DNA from: CAWAHD01 sp963781785
GTDB lineage: Bacteria > Planctomycetota > Planctomycetia > Isosphaerales > Isosphaeraceae
NCBI GenBank assembly: GCA_963781785.1
Contig: CAWAHD010000002.1
Span: 3,100,001 to 3,164,000 of the forward strand
DNA length: 64,000 nucleotides
Reading direction: 5' to 3'
The stretch's first letter is position 1. Every line of letters begins with the position of its first letter. The notes beneath the pieces are model-generated. The model did no database searches, was not told the origin of the DNA, and was given only the letters and a program-made list of their open reading frames with translations. The position numbers and the translations under genes are program-made. Below are positions 52,440 through 62,347 of this stretch, one piece after another.

Positions 52440-55430
52440 AGCGATCTCTTCGGCAGTGCCTGCGATGGCTGACACCCTATCTGGTTTTGGTAGGTTCGGC
52501 CCGAGGTACGGAAGCACCGGCATCGGGACCGAGGTCGCCCTCTGAGTCGCTGAAGGCCTTTGCCCTGGCTGACCCTGAGCTCACCATCGAGCTGGTGGCC
52601 GCCGAGCCGGACGTGACGAGTCCGGTGGCGATTGCCTGGGACGAGGACGGGCGGCTTTACGTCGCTGAGATGATTGACTATCCGGTCGCGCCGGCCGCTG
52701 GACGGATCAGGCGGCTCGAAGACCGCGACAGCGACGGCCGCTACGAGCATGCGACAGTCTTTGCCGACGGGTTGCCATTCCCGAACGGCGTACTGCCCCG
52801 CTTCGGCGGCGTGCTCGTGACGGCGGCGCCGAATATCTGGTTCTTCCAGGATCGCGATGGCGACGGCCGGGCCGAAGATCGGGAGGTGATGCTGACGGGC
52901 TTCGGCGAGGGGAACACGCAGCTCCGAGTCAACGGACTCTTTTGGGGTCTGGATAACCGGATCTACGTCGCCAACGGGCGTAGCGGCGGCGCGGTGCATT
53001 CGCCGCGTGATCCGCCCGGATGGACAGTCTCGATTGGCCTGCGCGATCTGCGATTCTCGTTCCTCCCTCTGATCGGACCGGCTAGGTTGCAATGGGTAGC
53101 GCGTGCGGAAGCGATCGCCGGGTTCAGCCAGTTCGGCCTGGCCCACGACGACTGGGGCAACCGGTTTCCGTCGTGGAATACGATCCCGATTCGGCACGTC
53201 GTCATCGAGCAGCAAAGCCTGGATCGAAACCCGTATCTGGCGGAGACCTCGTCGGTCGCGACGATCCTTGACCCGGCCGACGGCGGCCGGATTTTTGGAA
53301 TCAGTCCGGCTCAGGCTCGTTTCAATCGCGAGTCGGTCGCCTATTTCAACGCGAGCTGCGGTCCGACCATCGAGCAAGGCAACCTGTTGCCCGATCGCTA
53401 CCACGGCGACGCGTTTGTCTGCGAGCCGCTCGCGAACCTGGTACACCGCCGCGTCATGGAACCATCCGGAGTGACCTTCGTCGCGCGCCGGGCCGAACAG
53501 GGGCGGGAGTTCCTGGCCTCCTCCGATCCCGCGTTCCGTCCGGTGAACCTGGCGACCGGTCCGGACGGGGCCCTCTACATCGTCGACATGTACCGCGAGC
53601 TGGTCGAGCACCCCCAGTTCGTCCCGGAGTCGGCGCGCGGCGCCGTGGACTTCCGCCGCTGGCATGATCGCGGACGAATCTGGCGGATACGCCCCAAAGC
53701 GCAGGCGGCAAAGAGTGATCGGTTACCGAACCTGAGCCGGGCCGACGTGCCAAGCTCGTCGGGTTACTGGGCCACTCCAACGGCTGGTGGCGGACCACGG
53801 CCCAGCGGCTGTTGATCGAACGTGAATACGTTGCGCGAACTCAGCGTGACACCTTCGTGCGGGCGCCGCTCTTGATCGACGTGCTCAAGAACCACACCAA
53901 TCCTCTGGCGCGGCTCCATGCCTTGTGGACCCTGGAGTCCCTGTACGGTCTCGATCGAACCGTTCTGGCTGATGTCACCGCCGACTCTCACCCCGGGCTG
54001 CGCGAGCACGCCCTTCGCGTCGCGGCGGTACTTGAGTCGCATCGGCACGAACAGGTGCTCCCGACGGGCACCCTGATCAAGCTGGCCGACGACCCCGCCG
54101 TTCGTGTCCGTCTCCAGGCAGCCCTCGCGCTGGGCGAGCGCGCCAAAGAACAGCCAGCCGCGCTCGATGCCCTGGCAAAGATCGCAGTCAAGGATGCCGA
54201 TGACCCCTGGATGCGGCTGGCGATCTTGAGCGGCCTGGCTGAGTCGGCGCTCGCCTTCATCCCGCTCTGCGACTCGGTTCGTTCAGCGACCGGACGGGAA
54301 CAGCTCCAATCCCAGGCCGCCGCGATCGTGGGAGTCCGCCGGCGCACGCCCGAGCTAGCGTCTCTGCTGGGAATGATCGCCACGAAACGGGAAAGCAACA
54401 GGGCCGCAGAACTCGGTTCGAGGATCGTGATCGACTGCTTGACGTTGCTTGACGGGCTTGCCGAAGGACTGGAGCGGTCCGGTCCGGGGCTGCATGCCCT
54501 GATCTCGTCGGCGCCACCCGACTTGAAACCAATCTTCGAGCGACTCGATCGACTGTGGCCGACCGCAACGGCCCTTGCCGTCTCGAAAGAGCCAGACGGC
54601 CATCGCATTGTCGCAATCGATGTTCTGGCACGAGGCCGCCCGGCCCTCGCTGAGTCGATCCTCCCCTCTTTGCTTTCCGCGAGCCAGCCCGTCGCGATCC
54701 AGACGGCCGCGGCGCAGGCTGTCGCGCGGGCGGGCCGGCCGTCGCTGGCTTCCAAGGCTCTCGAAGGCTGGCGCGACCTTTCACTCGCAACCCGTCGCGA
54801 CTTGCTGAGCGCCCTGGCGAGCTCTCCCGCGCTCGCGGAAACGCTGATCACGGCCATCGAGCGCGATGTGATTGCTCCGAGCGAGCTCGACGCGGCCACC
54901 CGAGAAGCGCTCGGCGCCTGGCGGATGCGGCGCTCAGGCTCCGCGCAACGACGTTGATGGCCAGATCGGCTCCGCCGCCCCGTGCGCCGGCCTTGGCGCG
55001 CTATCAGGCCGCACTCAAGCTCACCGGCGATCGAAGCAAGGGCGCCAGCGTCTTCGCACGAAATTGTCAGACCTGCCACCAGCATCAAGGTCAAGGGCAT
55101 CGCGTCGGCCCCGACCTCTCGGGCATCGCCGGCCGCGCGCCCGAGGCACTTCTCGTCGACGTTCTCGACCCGAACCGCGAGGTCGCGCCGGACTTCACGA
55201 GTCTGGTGGTCGCGACCCGCAATGGCCGCGTCACCTCGGGCCTCTTGGCCGAGGAATCTGCCACCACCGTGAAGCTCCGCCGCGCCGAGGGCCTCGAGGA
55301 GACCCTGCTCCGCTCCGAGATCGAGGAGCTTCGCTCCACCAGCCAATCGCTCATGCCCGAGGGCTTCGAGCAAACCATCAGTCTCCAGGAAATGGCCGAT
55401 CTCATCGCCTTCCTGCGACAAGGCGGTTGA
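52436..55430 (+). pseudogene. Secreted planctomycete-type dehydrogenase with HEAT repeats and heme-binding domain, two frameshifts
   Basis: Corrected, a protein of about 1000 residues of the TIGR02604/TIGR02603 type. Signal peptide MKRSLRQCLRWLTPYLVLVG; beta-propeller blades (PVAIAWDEDGRLYVAEMIDY, QLRVNGLFWGLDNRIYVANG, LATGPDGALYIVDMYRE); then a shift near 53745, after which NGWWRTTAQRLLIERE starts the HEAT region (MRLAILSGLAESALAFIPL). A second shift near 54930 leads to SAPPPRAPALARYQAALKL and a cytochrome c site FARNCQTCHQHQGQGH (CxxCH) in the C-terminal domain. Each piece is well conserved, so sequencing indels are as likely as decay. Confidence 0.88.
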
Positions 55431-55450
55431 AACACCAGTCACTGCGTCGC

Positions 55451-56911
55451 TCATTCGGCCTTGCGCTTCTTCACAACTAGCCCGGGAAAGCGCTGTGCGT
55501 CCGGATCCGGCCGTTCGTCTCGTGTCTTCGCGAGACAGTAGGCGTCGTAGGTCGTGATCGGCTCGGATCGGGCGGACCTATATGGCTCGCCTGCCAGCTC
55601 GACCTGGATCGCCGGGCTGAGATAGTACCGGGCCGCTTCGATCTCATCGCGCGGGAATCGCGGATCGCTGGGATGGACCGCGACCTTGATCGGCGCCGGC
55701 AGACTGCCTCCGATGCCTTGTGCGCTTTGCCCCTTGAGCCAATCGGCCAGGGCGCGCCAGTCGGCCTTGCCTCCCTGGCTGTACACCCCGCTTCGGATCA
55801 AAGAAAGCGAAAGGAACAGCCCAGCAGCCGCGGCCGGCCAGCGGATCAAAGCGGGCAGCCGGCTCAAGCCGTGGGCCAGCAGGGTCAAATAGGCCGGTGC
55901 GATAAATAGATGGTAGCGCGGCGGTCCGAAGATCGGTTGAAACAGCGATGAATACAAATACATCATCAGAGGAGGCATCGTCGTCCAGGTGACGAGCATC
56001 ACTTTCTCAGGGATATTGGCGATCGTGGACGCGTGCTCGCTGCGGCTGGGTTCCCGGGAAAGCAACCCCAGCACGACGATCGCGAGGCATATGAGAAAAG
56101 CGACGCCGTTCCCCCCGACATACTCGATCGGCACGGCCAGCAAGAACCGGATCGAATAGCGAGGAATGGGGTAATCGGTCCCATGGTCGAGGTACCGTCC
56201 GAGCCATGGGATGATCGCGACGACAACCCCAACCTGGATCGCCAGCCATGGGCGGAATGACAGCACGAGCGAGCGTCGGACCAGAAGATACGCGAGACCG
56301 TGCGCCGCAACCATGAAGAGACCCAGCGGGTGGCCGTAAACCAGGGAGATCAGAATCAGCGCGTATCCCACGCAGTGCGCCGGCCTGGCGAACCGACGGA
56401 ATGAAAAGAAGACAATCCACGAGAGGCATGCCAGAAGGACAAGCCAGGCGTACATCCGGGCTTCTCGCGAATAATAAACCAAGGGCGGACACACCGTGGT
56501 CAACCAGGCGGCCCATTGCCCGGTTGCTCGATCGAACGCGAGGCGGCCGAGCACATACACGGCAACGACGGTGAGAATCCCGCACAGGGCACTGAACGAT
56601 CGGCCAGAGTATTCGGACGCCCCGATCACGAGCAGCCAGGGGTGCAGCACCAGAGGATGCAGTGGAGCACGCGTGCCGTCTAGCTGGTCAAGCCGGGCGA
56701 ACAGAGCACCCAGGCTTTCGGCCCTCGCGACCCGCATCGTGATCACTTCGTCGTACCAGAAGCTCGTGCCGCCCAGGTCCCAGAGCCGCAGCGCCGCGGC
56801 GACCGTCAAGATGACAAGTAGGGGCAGAATATCGAGCGCTTGCCGCCATCGTCGAGGACTCTCGCTCCTGTTCGTCCCGGACGCGGCTGTCGTTTTGTGC
56901 GGATCAACCAT
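55451..56911 (-). CDS. GT39/ArnT-like membrane glycosyltransferase
   Basis: 486 residues of the GT-C type (PMT_2/ArnT-like). After the first helix (ILPLLVILTVAAALRLWDLG) comes the family signature TSFWYDEVITMRVARAE, where the D-E pair is catalytic, followed by many helices (LTVVAVYVLGRLAF, YALILISLVYGHPLGLFMVA, YLTLLAHGLSRL) and a periplasmic C-terminal domain. It would transfer a sugar from a polyprenyl-phosphate donor to an envelope acceptor. It is divergent from the SDR gene at 56997 and convergent with the dehydrogenase. Confidence 0.88.
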   Translation of the reverse strand: MVDPHKTTAASGTNRSESPRRWRQALDILPLLVILTVAAALRLWDLGGTSFWYDEVITMRVARAESLGALFARLDQLDGTRAPLHPLVLHPWLLVIGASEYSGRSFSALCGILTVVAVYVLGRLAFDRATGQWAAWLTTVCPPLVYYSREARMYAWLVLLACLSWIVFFSFRRFARPAHCVGYALILISLVYGHPLGLFMVAAHGLAYLLVRRSLVLSFRPWLAIQVGVVVAIIPWLGRYLDHGTDYPIPRYSIRFLLAVPIEYVGGNGVAFLICLAIVVLGLLSREPSRSEHASTIANIPEKVMLVTWTTMPPLMMYLYSSLFQPIFGPPRYHLFIAPAYLTLLAHGLSRLPALIRWPAAAAGLFLSLSLIRSGVYSQGGKADWRALADWLKGQSAQGIGGSLPAPIKVAVHPSDPRFPRDEIEAARYYLSPAIQVELAGEPYRSARSEPITTYDAYCLAKTRDERPDPDAQRFPGLVVKKRKAE

Positions 56912-56996
56912 CGTGCAACTCCCATGCTCCTGAGTGATAATCGCTCGGTTCCCCCGATGCCAGACCCGCCCGGATTCACCAGCGAGGAAACTTCCA

Positions 56997-57766
56997 TGAA
57001 TCGATTGCCTGGAAAAGTGGCCGTCATCACGGGGGCAGGCGCGGGAATCGGCCGCGCGACTGCCGAGCTGTTTGCCCAGGAGGGAGCGTCCGTCGTGATC
57101 GCCGAGCGTGACGAATCAACCGGCCGCGAGGCCGCTGGACACATCAAGACGGCTGGTGGACAAGCCCTATTCGTGCACACCGACGTCGCCGACGAATCAA
57201 GCGCTAGGCGGATGGCCGCCGAGGCTGTCGCTGCCTTTGGCGCGATCCACATCCTGGTGAACAACGCCGCGATTTTCATCCTTCGAGGGATCGACGCGAC
57301 TCCCGAGGAGTGGCGGCCCATGCTCGACATCAACATCATGGGACCGGCCCTGGTCGCCAAGCACGTCGTGCCTGCGATTCGCAAAGCCGGCGGCGGCTCG
57401 ATCGTCAACCTGGCCTCGATCTCGTCGTTCATCGCCCAGCCGAACTACGTCACTTACAACACAACCAAAGCCGCGATCCTGGGGATGACACGGTGTATGG
57501 CCATGGACCTGGCTCCGGACAATATCCGGGTTAACTCCGTCTGCCCGGGCGTCGTCTGGACCCAGATCGTCGAGCGCCAGGCCCACGCCATGGGCCTCGA
57601 TCGCGCGGCCGCCGACGTTCACCCTCAGTGGGCCGGCGCACAATTGATCCAGCGCTGCGCCGAGCCCCGCGAGATCGCACAGGCCATCCTGTTTCTCGCC
57701 TCCGACGAGGCGTCGTTCATCACCGGCTCGCACCTCATGGCCGACGGAGGGTATACGGCGAAGTGA
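56997..57766 (+). CDS. Short-chain dehydrogenase/reductase
   Basis: 256 residues from ATG 56997 behind GAGGAAAC. Classical SDR: KVAVITGAGAGIGRATAELF (TGxxxGIG), HTDVAD, ILVNNAAIFI (NNA), SIVNLASISSFIAQ (catalytic Ser), YVTYNTTKAAIL (catalytic Tyr and Lys of Y-x3-K), NIRVNSVCPGVV and FITGSHLMADGGYTAK. NAD(P)-dependent; substrate unknown. An upstream in-frame extension to 56840 lacks a good start and is not included. The 85-base divergent gap to the glycosyltransferase probably holds both promoters. Confidence 0.93.
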
Positions 57767-57773
57767 CAGCGCG

Positions 57774-58568
57774 TCATTTCCGAAACAGCCGCTTCAAGCC
57801 GAGCCTGGGCACGAGTCGACGCTTTTCGCGGTCCGGCGCGTGCGGGGAAATGTCGTGATTCAGGCGAAAATCGACCAGAAGCGGCAGGTGGTCCGAGGCA
57901 TCGCGGGCCAGGCGTGAGTGAACGATCCGGGCGTGGCCGATCTCGATCGGCCCCCGGATGAAAGCCTTGTCGAGCGAGACGACCGGCCAGTAGGCCGGGA
58001 ACGATCGGAATCGAGACCTCGGGGCAGTGACCTGCGCAAATCCGTGGGATGCGAACGGACCTCTCGCCAACGTGTTCAGCCAGTCGTTGAAGTCGCCCAC
58101 AACCAGGGTCGGCAACTGGGCCCACTCGCGAAACAGGGCGTGCTCCAGCAAATGGCGGGATTGCCAGTGCCGCTCGCGCTCGGCCAGCCCAAGGTGCCAG
58201 TTCACGAGCTGGATGGGCCCCTTGGGCGTCTCGATGACCGCGAGCTGCGCACCCCGCGGTTTCCTCCGCTTGCGGCGGAGCGAGATCTGGTGCGAGTGCC
58301 GGAACGGCCAGCGCGATAAGATGAGATTTCCGTAACCGCCGGTCTTGAACCGCACGTTGAGCTGGAACAGGTGGGCCGTTGCCCGCAGCGCCTCGCAGAG
58401 CTTCCTGGGCTGGTCATCGTGCCGCGACCGCGCGACGTGACGGTCCACTTCCTGAAGGCAGATAAAATCGGGGTTCTCGGCCTCGATGACCTGGATGATC
58501 CGCTCGAGACGATAGAGGCGGTCGCGGCCGCCGATCCCCTTGTGAATGTTGTAGCTCAGCAGGCGCAT
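57774..58568 (-). CDS. Endonuclease/exonuclease/phosphatase-family protein
   Basis: About 264 residues from ATG 58568. RLLSYNIHKGIGGRDRLYRL and PDFICLQEVDRHVAR (Glu), QLVNWHLGLAERER, PTLVVGDFNDWLN (D-x-N) and RDASDHLPLLVDF (SDH) are the metal and catalytic motifs of the exonuclease III/DNase I-like fold. It could act on nucleic acid, phosphoinositides or other phosphodiesters. It starts 2 bases after the stop of the upstream membrane protein (58571-59323), so they form an operon. Confidence 0.92.
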   Translation of the reverse strand: MRLLSYNIHKGIGGRDRLYRLERIIQVIEAENPDFICLQEVDRHVARSRHDDQPRKLCEALRATAHLFQLNVRFKTGGYGNLILSRWPFRHSHQISLRRKRRKPRGAQLAVIETPKGPIQLVNWHLGLAERERHWQSRHLLEHALFREWAQLPTLVVGDFNDWLNTLARGPFASHGFAQVTAPRSRFRSFPAYWPVVSLDKAFIRGPIEIGHARIVHSRLARDASDHLPLLVDFRLNHDISPHAPDREKRRLVPRLGLKRLFRK

Positions 58569-58570
58569 GG

Positions 58571-59323
58571 TTACTCGTCTTCTCGCGTTTCCGGGCGATT
58601 CGCGGGAAGCCTGGGCTGGCTCGATGCGGACCTGACCGGCAACCGGCTCCGGCCCGGAATCATCCATCGGCCCCATCTGCGCCACCACGTCACGTGGTCG
58701 CCGAGTCGAGCCGCCGACCCGTTGAGTGCGGCGTGCCTGGCCTCGCCCTGATCGTCATGGTCGATCGGTACATCGAGCTCCGCCAAGGAATGAAGCTCGA
58801 TCGGAATCTTCTCGTTCAGTACGCGCCTAATCCCCCAAACGACCAGCGAATGATGGAGCGCCCGGTAAGCAAACCAGTAACCGATCACGTTGGGGCCTGG
58901 CAAGACCGCCAGGATCGCCGAGACCGGCGCGATCACTCCATGAACGCTCATCCATAAAAGATGGCGCCACCACTGTCTCCGGAGGTACTCGCGCCAGACG
59001 ATGCGTACCTCGTCCCCCCCATATGCCGCAGGATGGTGAAGATCAATGCGCCGCGCCGGCCTCAACCGCGCCAGCATCGGCTCGTCCGGACGGGTCAGCT
59101 TGTGCAGCCAGTCCCACGCCCGCCGCATCCAGTGCAAGGCACCTTCGTCGGCGTGTTTCCAGGCCGATTTGAACCGCAGGAATTTCTCCTGGAGCCAGCC
59201 GCGCACGCCCGATCGCGGCTTGGCATCGGAAACCTCAGCTTGGCCTTCGTCGTCAGACCCTTCCGAGTCATCCGAATAAAAGAAAAACCGCTCGTGGTCA
59301 ATCAGCATCCAGTAAATCTTCAC
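58571..59323 (-). CDS. Membrane protein, possibly related to the mitochondrial K+-H+ exchange-related family
   Basis: 250 residues. The N-terminus MKIYWMLIDHERFFFYSDDS is followed by an acidic linker, then KLTRPDEPMLARLRPARRID and LHHPA, a motif I associate with the Mit_KHE1 (PF10173) family, and two hydrophobic segments (LLWMSVHGVIAPVSAILAVL; PNVIGYWFAYRALHHSL). The family link is from memory of the pattern and moderate only; transport has not been shown in bacteria. The C-terminus is Arg-rich. It lies 2 bases upstream of the EEP-family gene. Confidence 0.62.
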   Translation of the reverse strand: MKIYWMLIDHERFFFYSDDSEGSDDEGQAEVSDAKPRSGVRGWLQEKFLRFKSAWKHADEGALHWMRRAWDWLHKLTRPDEPMLARLRPARRIDLHHPAAYGGDEVRIVWREYLRRQWWRHLLWMSVHGVIAPVSAILAVLPGPNVIGYWFAYRALHHSLVVWGIRRVLNEKIPIELHSLAELDVPIDHDDQGEARHAALNGSAARLGDHVTWWRRWGRWMIPGRSRLPVRSASSQPRLPANRPETREDE

Positions 59324-59486
59324 AGCTCAGCCTGGTCATCCGCCCGTTGCATCAGGTTGAACGCCCGAACACACGATCTGTTCTGGTCGCGGCACGGCGG
59401 TGCAACCGCCGCCCCATCAATTGTACGCTCCAGCGCGGGGATTGTGCTCGAGCCGCGAATCCAGCGGGATCGCCGGCGTTTATCCT

Positions 59487-60608
59487 TCATCCTTTTTTAA
59501 GCGGTGCGGGCGACTGGGATTCCGAGTTCTTGGGAGATTTCAGGGAGCGAACCCGCTTCTCGACTCGTTCAACTTCCGAACGAACCTCCTCCTTGGCTCG
59601 CTCCACGCCCTGTCCGATCTCGCGGTCCAGCTCGCGTTTCCCAGCGCCCAGGTGCGCGGGGATGCCTTTGACATCCTTCACCGCCGGGTTCACGGACGCA
59701 AGAAACGAGTAGATCAGAACGACCGCGACAATCGGGATGCAGGACGTCGCGATCCGCCGCACGATCGGCTTCATCCGGTCCCAATGTGCGGTCAGGTAGT
59801 AAAGCGTGTAGGGCGGAAAGAGGAATGCCAGACCCTGAATCGGCCCGTCCTTGTACGGGCGCAGGAAAAGCGCGAGCACGTCGGCCCAGAACCGGCCGTA
59901 ATTTGCGACCACGGTCACCACGGCCCCGATATGCACCAATCTTCGTTCCTGGGCGACGAGCCCGAAGATCATCAGCACGATGAACGGCACGGAGATGAGA
60001 TAAGCCCAACTATCGATCCAGCGCAGGATCTTGAGCAAGGTCCCCACCGCGGCCCGCCACTTGACGTAAATCCACCCCGCCGGCCGCGACCGATCCAGCC
60101 GCCAGAGGAAACCGGTCTTCTCACCTTCGATCGCATACCCGCGCGGGTCTTTTCGGAATTCCTCGATCTCGCGCAAACCGCGGGCGATTTCCGGTGAAAC
60201 CGGCACGATCCCCGCCGGATCGGCAGCTACGTCGACCAGCTCGAACTGGACGTGCTGCTCGCCCTTGCGCTGGTGCGCGGCCAGCACGGGCGCGGCCAGG
60301 CCGAACACCGAATCGTGGGGTACAACCGGCCGCGGGCCGGCCGGCTCTGGGGGAAGGTGCGGTTCCTCGGCGTGGACCATCGGCCTGCGCTCGGGCGGAC
60401 TGAGCTTGAACGCAGCCCCATCGGGCGCCGCCGCAGCGGTTTCGGGAGCGGCCGCCGGAGAAGCTGCAGGCACAGCTTGAGCCTCGGCGGCTGTATGAGG
60501 AATCCTCATCAAATGCCCGCAATGCGAGCACCGGCCGCGTTTCCCCTGGAAGCGCTCATCAACCTGAAATTGCTTGCCACAGCTTTCACAGGCAAAGACG
60601 AGCAGCAT
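59487..60608 (-). CDS. Membrane protein with N-terminal zinc ribbon
   Basis: About 373 residues from ATG 60608. MLLVFACESCGKQFQVDERF then GRCSHCGHLM is a zinc ribbon (C-x2-C...C-x2-C) seen at the start of many planctomycete membrane proteins. A Pro/Ala-rich linker follows, then about four helices (LISVPFIVLMIFGLVA, VHIGAVVTVVANYG, IATSCIPIVAVVLIYSFLAS) and a charged coiled-coil tail (REIGQGVERAKEEVRSEVER). The role is unknown. It is divergent from the gene at 60844. Confidence 0.8.
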   Translation of the reverse strand: MLLVFACESCGKQFQVDERFQGKRGRCSHCGHLMRIPHTAAEAQAVPAASPAAAPETAAAAPDGAAFKLSPPERRPMVHAEEPHLPPEPAGPRPVVPHDSVFGLAAPVLAAHQRKGEQHVQFELVDVAADPAGIVPVSPEIARGLREIEEFRKDPRGYAIEGEKTGFLWRLDRSRPAGWIYVKWRAAVGTLLKILRWIDSWAYLISVPFIVLMIFGLVAQERRLVHIGAVVTVVANYGRFWADVLALFLRPYKDGPIQGLAFLFPPYTLYYLTAHWDRMKPIVRRIATSCIPIVAVVLIYSFLASVNPAVKDVKGIPAHLGAGKRELDREIGQGVERAKEEVRSEVERVEKRVRSLKSPKNSESQSPAPLKKG

Positions 60609-60843
60609 TCTGGCCTCGGTCAAGGTCGATGGCGTGCCGTTGGTCGCTTCCAAGTCCGTCGATTGGTTCCCGGATGATCCGCCATGTGAGTCCCCGTGGA
60701 TAACATTAATAACGGCATTTCGTCGTCAATTCCAGCGATCGCTTGACGTGCGCCAACCGCCCGCCCAAGAATCGCGGTAGGCGCGGATGACGGGAGAGGA
60801 ATGGATCGGCCGGGAAACCACGACCTCGGGGAGGTTTGCGATC

Positions 60844-61782
60844 ATGGGTGAAAAGACACGCCGGACGTTCATGAAGGATTGCTCGACCTCGACCGCGGCC
60901 CTGATTGCACTCTCCGGTGTCAAGCCAGCGGCCGGCGACGAACATCAGGCGCGCGAGGGCACGCCCTATCTCTGCATCACCTGCGGGACGCAGTTCTCGG
61001 AGTCGGCGCAGCCCCCCGAGCACTGCCCGATCTGTCAGGACGAGCGGCAGTACGTCAATCCCGACGGCCAGAAGTGGACAACGCTCGAGGAGCTTCGATC
61101 CTCGCACAAGAACGTCATCAAGCAAGAAGAGCCTGGCCTCTACTCGATCAACACCGAGCCGAGGTTCGGGATCGGCCAGCGCGCGTTTTTGATCCAGACA
61201 AGCAAGGGGAACATCCTGTGGGATTGCGTCGCACTGGTCGACGACGCGACGATCGCACGGATCACCGAGCTAGGCGGTATCGCCGAGATCGCGGTCTCGC
61301 ACCCGCACTACTACACGTCGATGGTCCAGTGGAGCCGCGCTTGCGGCGGCGCCCCGATCCACTTGCACGAGGCCGAGCGTCAGTGGGTCATGCGCCCCGA
61401 TCCGTGCATCCACTTCTGGACCGGACGAACGCACGAGCTGCGCGCCGGCCTGAAGCTCGTGAGCACCGGCGGCCATTTCGAGGGCTACCAGGTCCTGCAC
61501 TGGCCGGCCGGTGCCCAAGGCCGCGGCGCCTTGATGGCCGGGGACCAGCCGCAAATCTGCATGGACCCCAAGCAGGTCAGCTTCATGTACAGCTATCCCA
61601 ATTACATCCCGCTCAACGGCAGTCAGATCCGCCACATCATGGAGTGTCTCGATCCGCTCGTGTACGACCGGATCTACGGCGCGTTTTTCGTCCGTGGCAA
61701 GGGGATCGTCCCGACCAACGGTAAAGACGTCGTCCGGCGCTCAGCCGATCGCTACCTGCGGGCGATCCAAGCGCACGCATGA
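60844..61782 (+). CDS. Metallo-beta-lactamase-fold protein with N-terminal zinc ribbon
   Basis: About 312 residues from ATG 60844 (MGEKTRRTFMKDCSTSTAAL, a Tat-like R-R start, although the signal is short). A zinc-ribbon/rubredoxin-like part follows (LCITCGTQFS ... EHCPICQDE), then the MBL-like fold: VALVDDATIARITELGGIAE, VSHPHYYTSMVQW (a variant of the HxHxDH motif, here H-x-H-Y-Y, with the usual Asp absent) and STGGHFEGYQVL (His). The altered metal motif suggests changed or lost hydrolase activity. In this family the substrate is unknown. Confidence 0.8.
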   Translation: MGEKTRRTFMKDCSTSTAALIALSGVKPAAGDEHQAREGTPYLCITCGTQFSESAQPPEHCPICQDERQYVNPDGQKWTTLEELRSSHKNVIKQEEPGLYSINTEPRFGIGQRAFLIQTSKGNILWDCVALVDDATIARITELGGIAEIAVSHPHYYTSMVQWSRACGGAPIHLHEAERQWVMRPDPCIHFWTGRTHELRAGLKLVSTGGHFEGYQVLHWPAGAQGRGALMAGDQPQICMDPKQVSFMYSYPNYIPLNGSQIRHIMECLDPLVYDRIYGAFFVRGKGIVPTNGKDVVRRSADRYLRAIQAHA

Positions 61783-61794
61783 AACGACCCCGAG

Positions 61795-61883
61795 AATCCG
61801 TGCCATTCTGGCAGAGTTGGGTTCGGTCGGTAGTTTTCTGACCCCGACTACGACCGGAATTCGTGCCATTCTGGCAGTTGGCT
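61795..61883. repeat. Two-unit direct repeat downstream of the MBL-fold gene
   Basis: CGTGCCATTCTGGCAG occurs at 61799-61814 and 61862-61877, a 63-base period, each preceded by AAT(C/T). It is similar in spacing to the array that follows but different in sequence. Confidence 0.7.
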
Positions 61884-62010
61884 TCCCTGGGCGATTGCGT
61901 GCCCGTTCCTCGGAGATCGGCATGTCGCTGGAACGATTGGACCTCGATCAATGACTCCGTCGCGCACACAACGAGTCTCAGCAAAAAAGCACCTCGTTGC
62001 CCAACCCCTT

Positions 62011-62347
62011 ACGCAAGTTGGAGTTCCGCAAGGGTTTGGAATAATCGGAAAAAAGTAGGCTCGTTTCCTAACCTTCGACACGAGTTGGAGTTCCGCAAGG
62101 GTTTGGAGTAATCGGAATATCCGGACCAAATCGGGCGCTTGCCGCATCTCAATACAGGAATTGGCGTTGTGAATTTCCATGGAATAATCGGAACTCAAGG
62201 GCGAAAATGGGGAGCCGGCACATGTCCTTACCAGGATTGGCCTTGTGAACGGGTTTGAAATAATCGGAACTCGACAGTGAAAGCGCACTGATGTACTATC
62301 TCGTTAGAGGACTTGGGGTTGCGGATGAGTTTGGAATGATCGGAACG
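62011..62347. repeat. Semi-regular degenerate repeat array, five units
   Basis: Five copies of a 36-base-like unit with consensus TTGG-GTTCCGCAAGGG then TTTGGAATAATCGGAA, near 62016, 62083, 62157, 62234 and 62308 (period 67-77 bases). Units 1 and 2 are nearly identical and even their intervals (CTCGTTxCCxAACC) are similar; units 3-5 diverge, keeping TTGG.xTTG and AATAATCGGAAC. No gene is supported in 61783-62645. The divergence and the lack of cas genes make a CRISPR array unlikely. Confidence 0.7.

Noticed and set aside
61848..62288. 146-residue minus-strand frame over the repeat array.
   Set aside because: The repeated PIIPNP-like peptides simply follow the DNA repeat; no domain, no ribosome site.
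62011..62347. CRISPR array.
   Set aside because: Repeats diverge strongly, the first two intervals resemble each other instead of being unique spacers, and there are no cas genes in the window.
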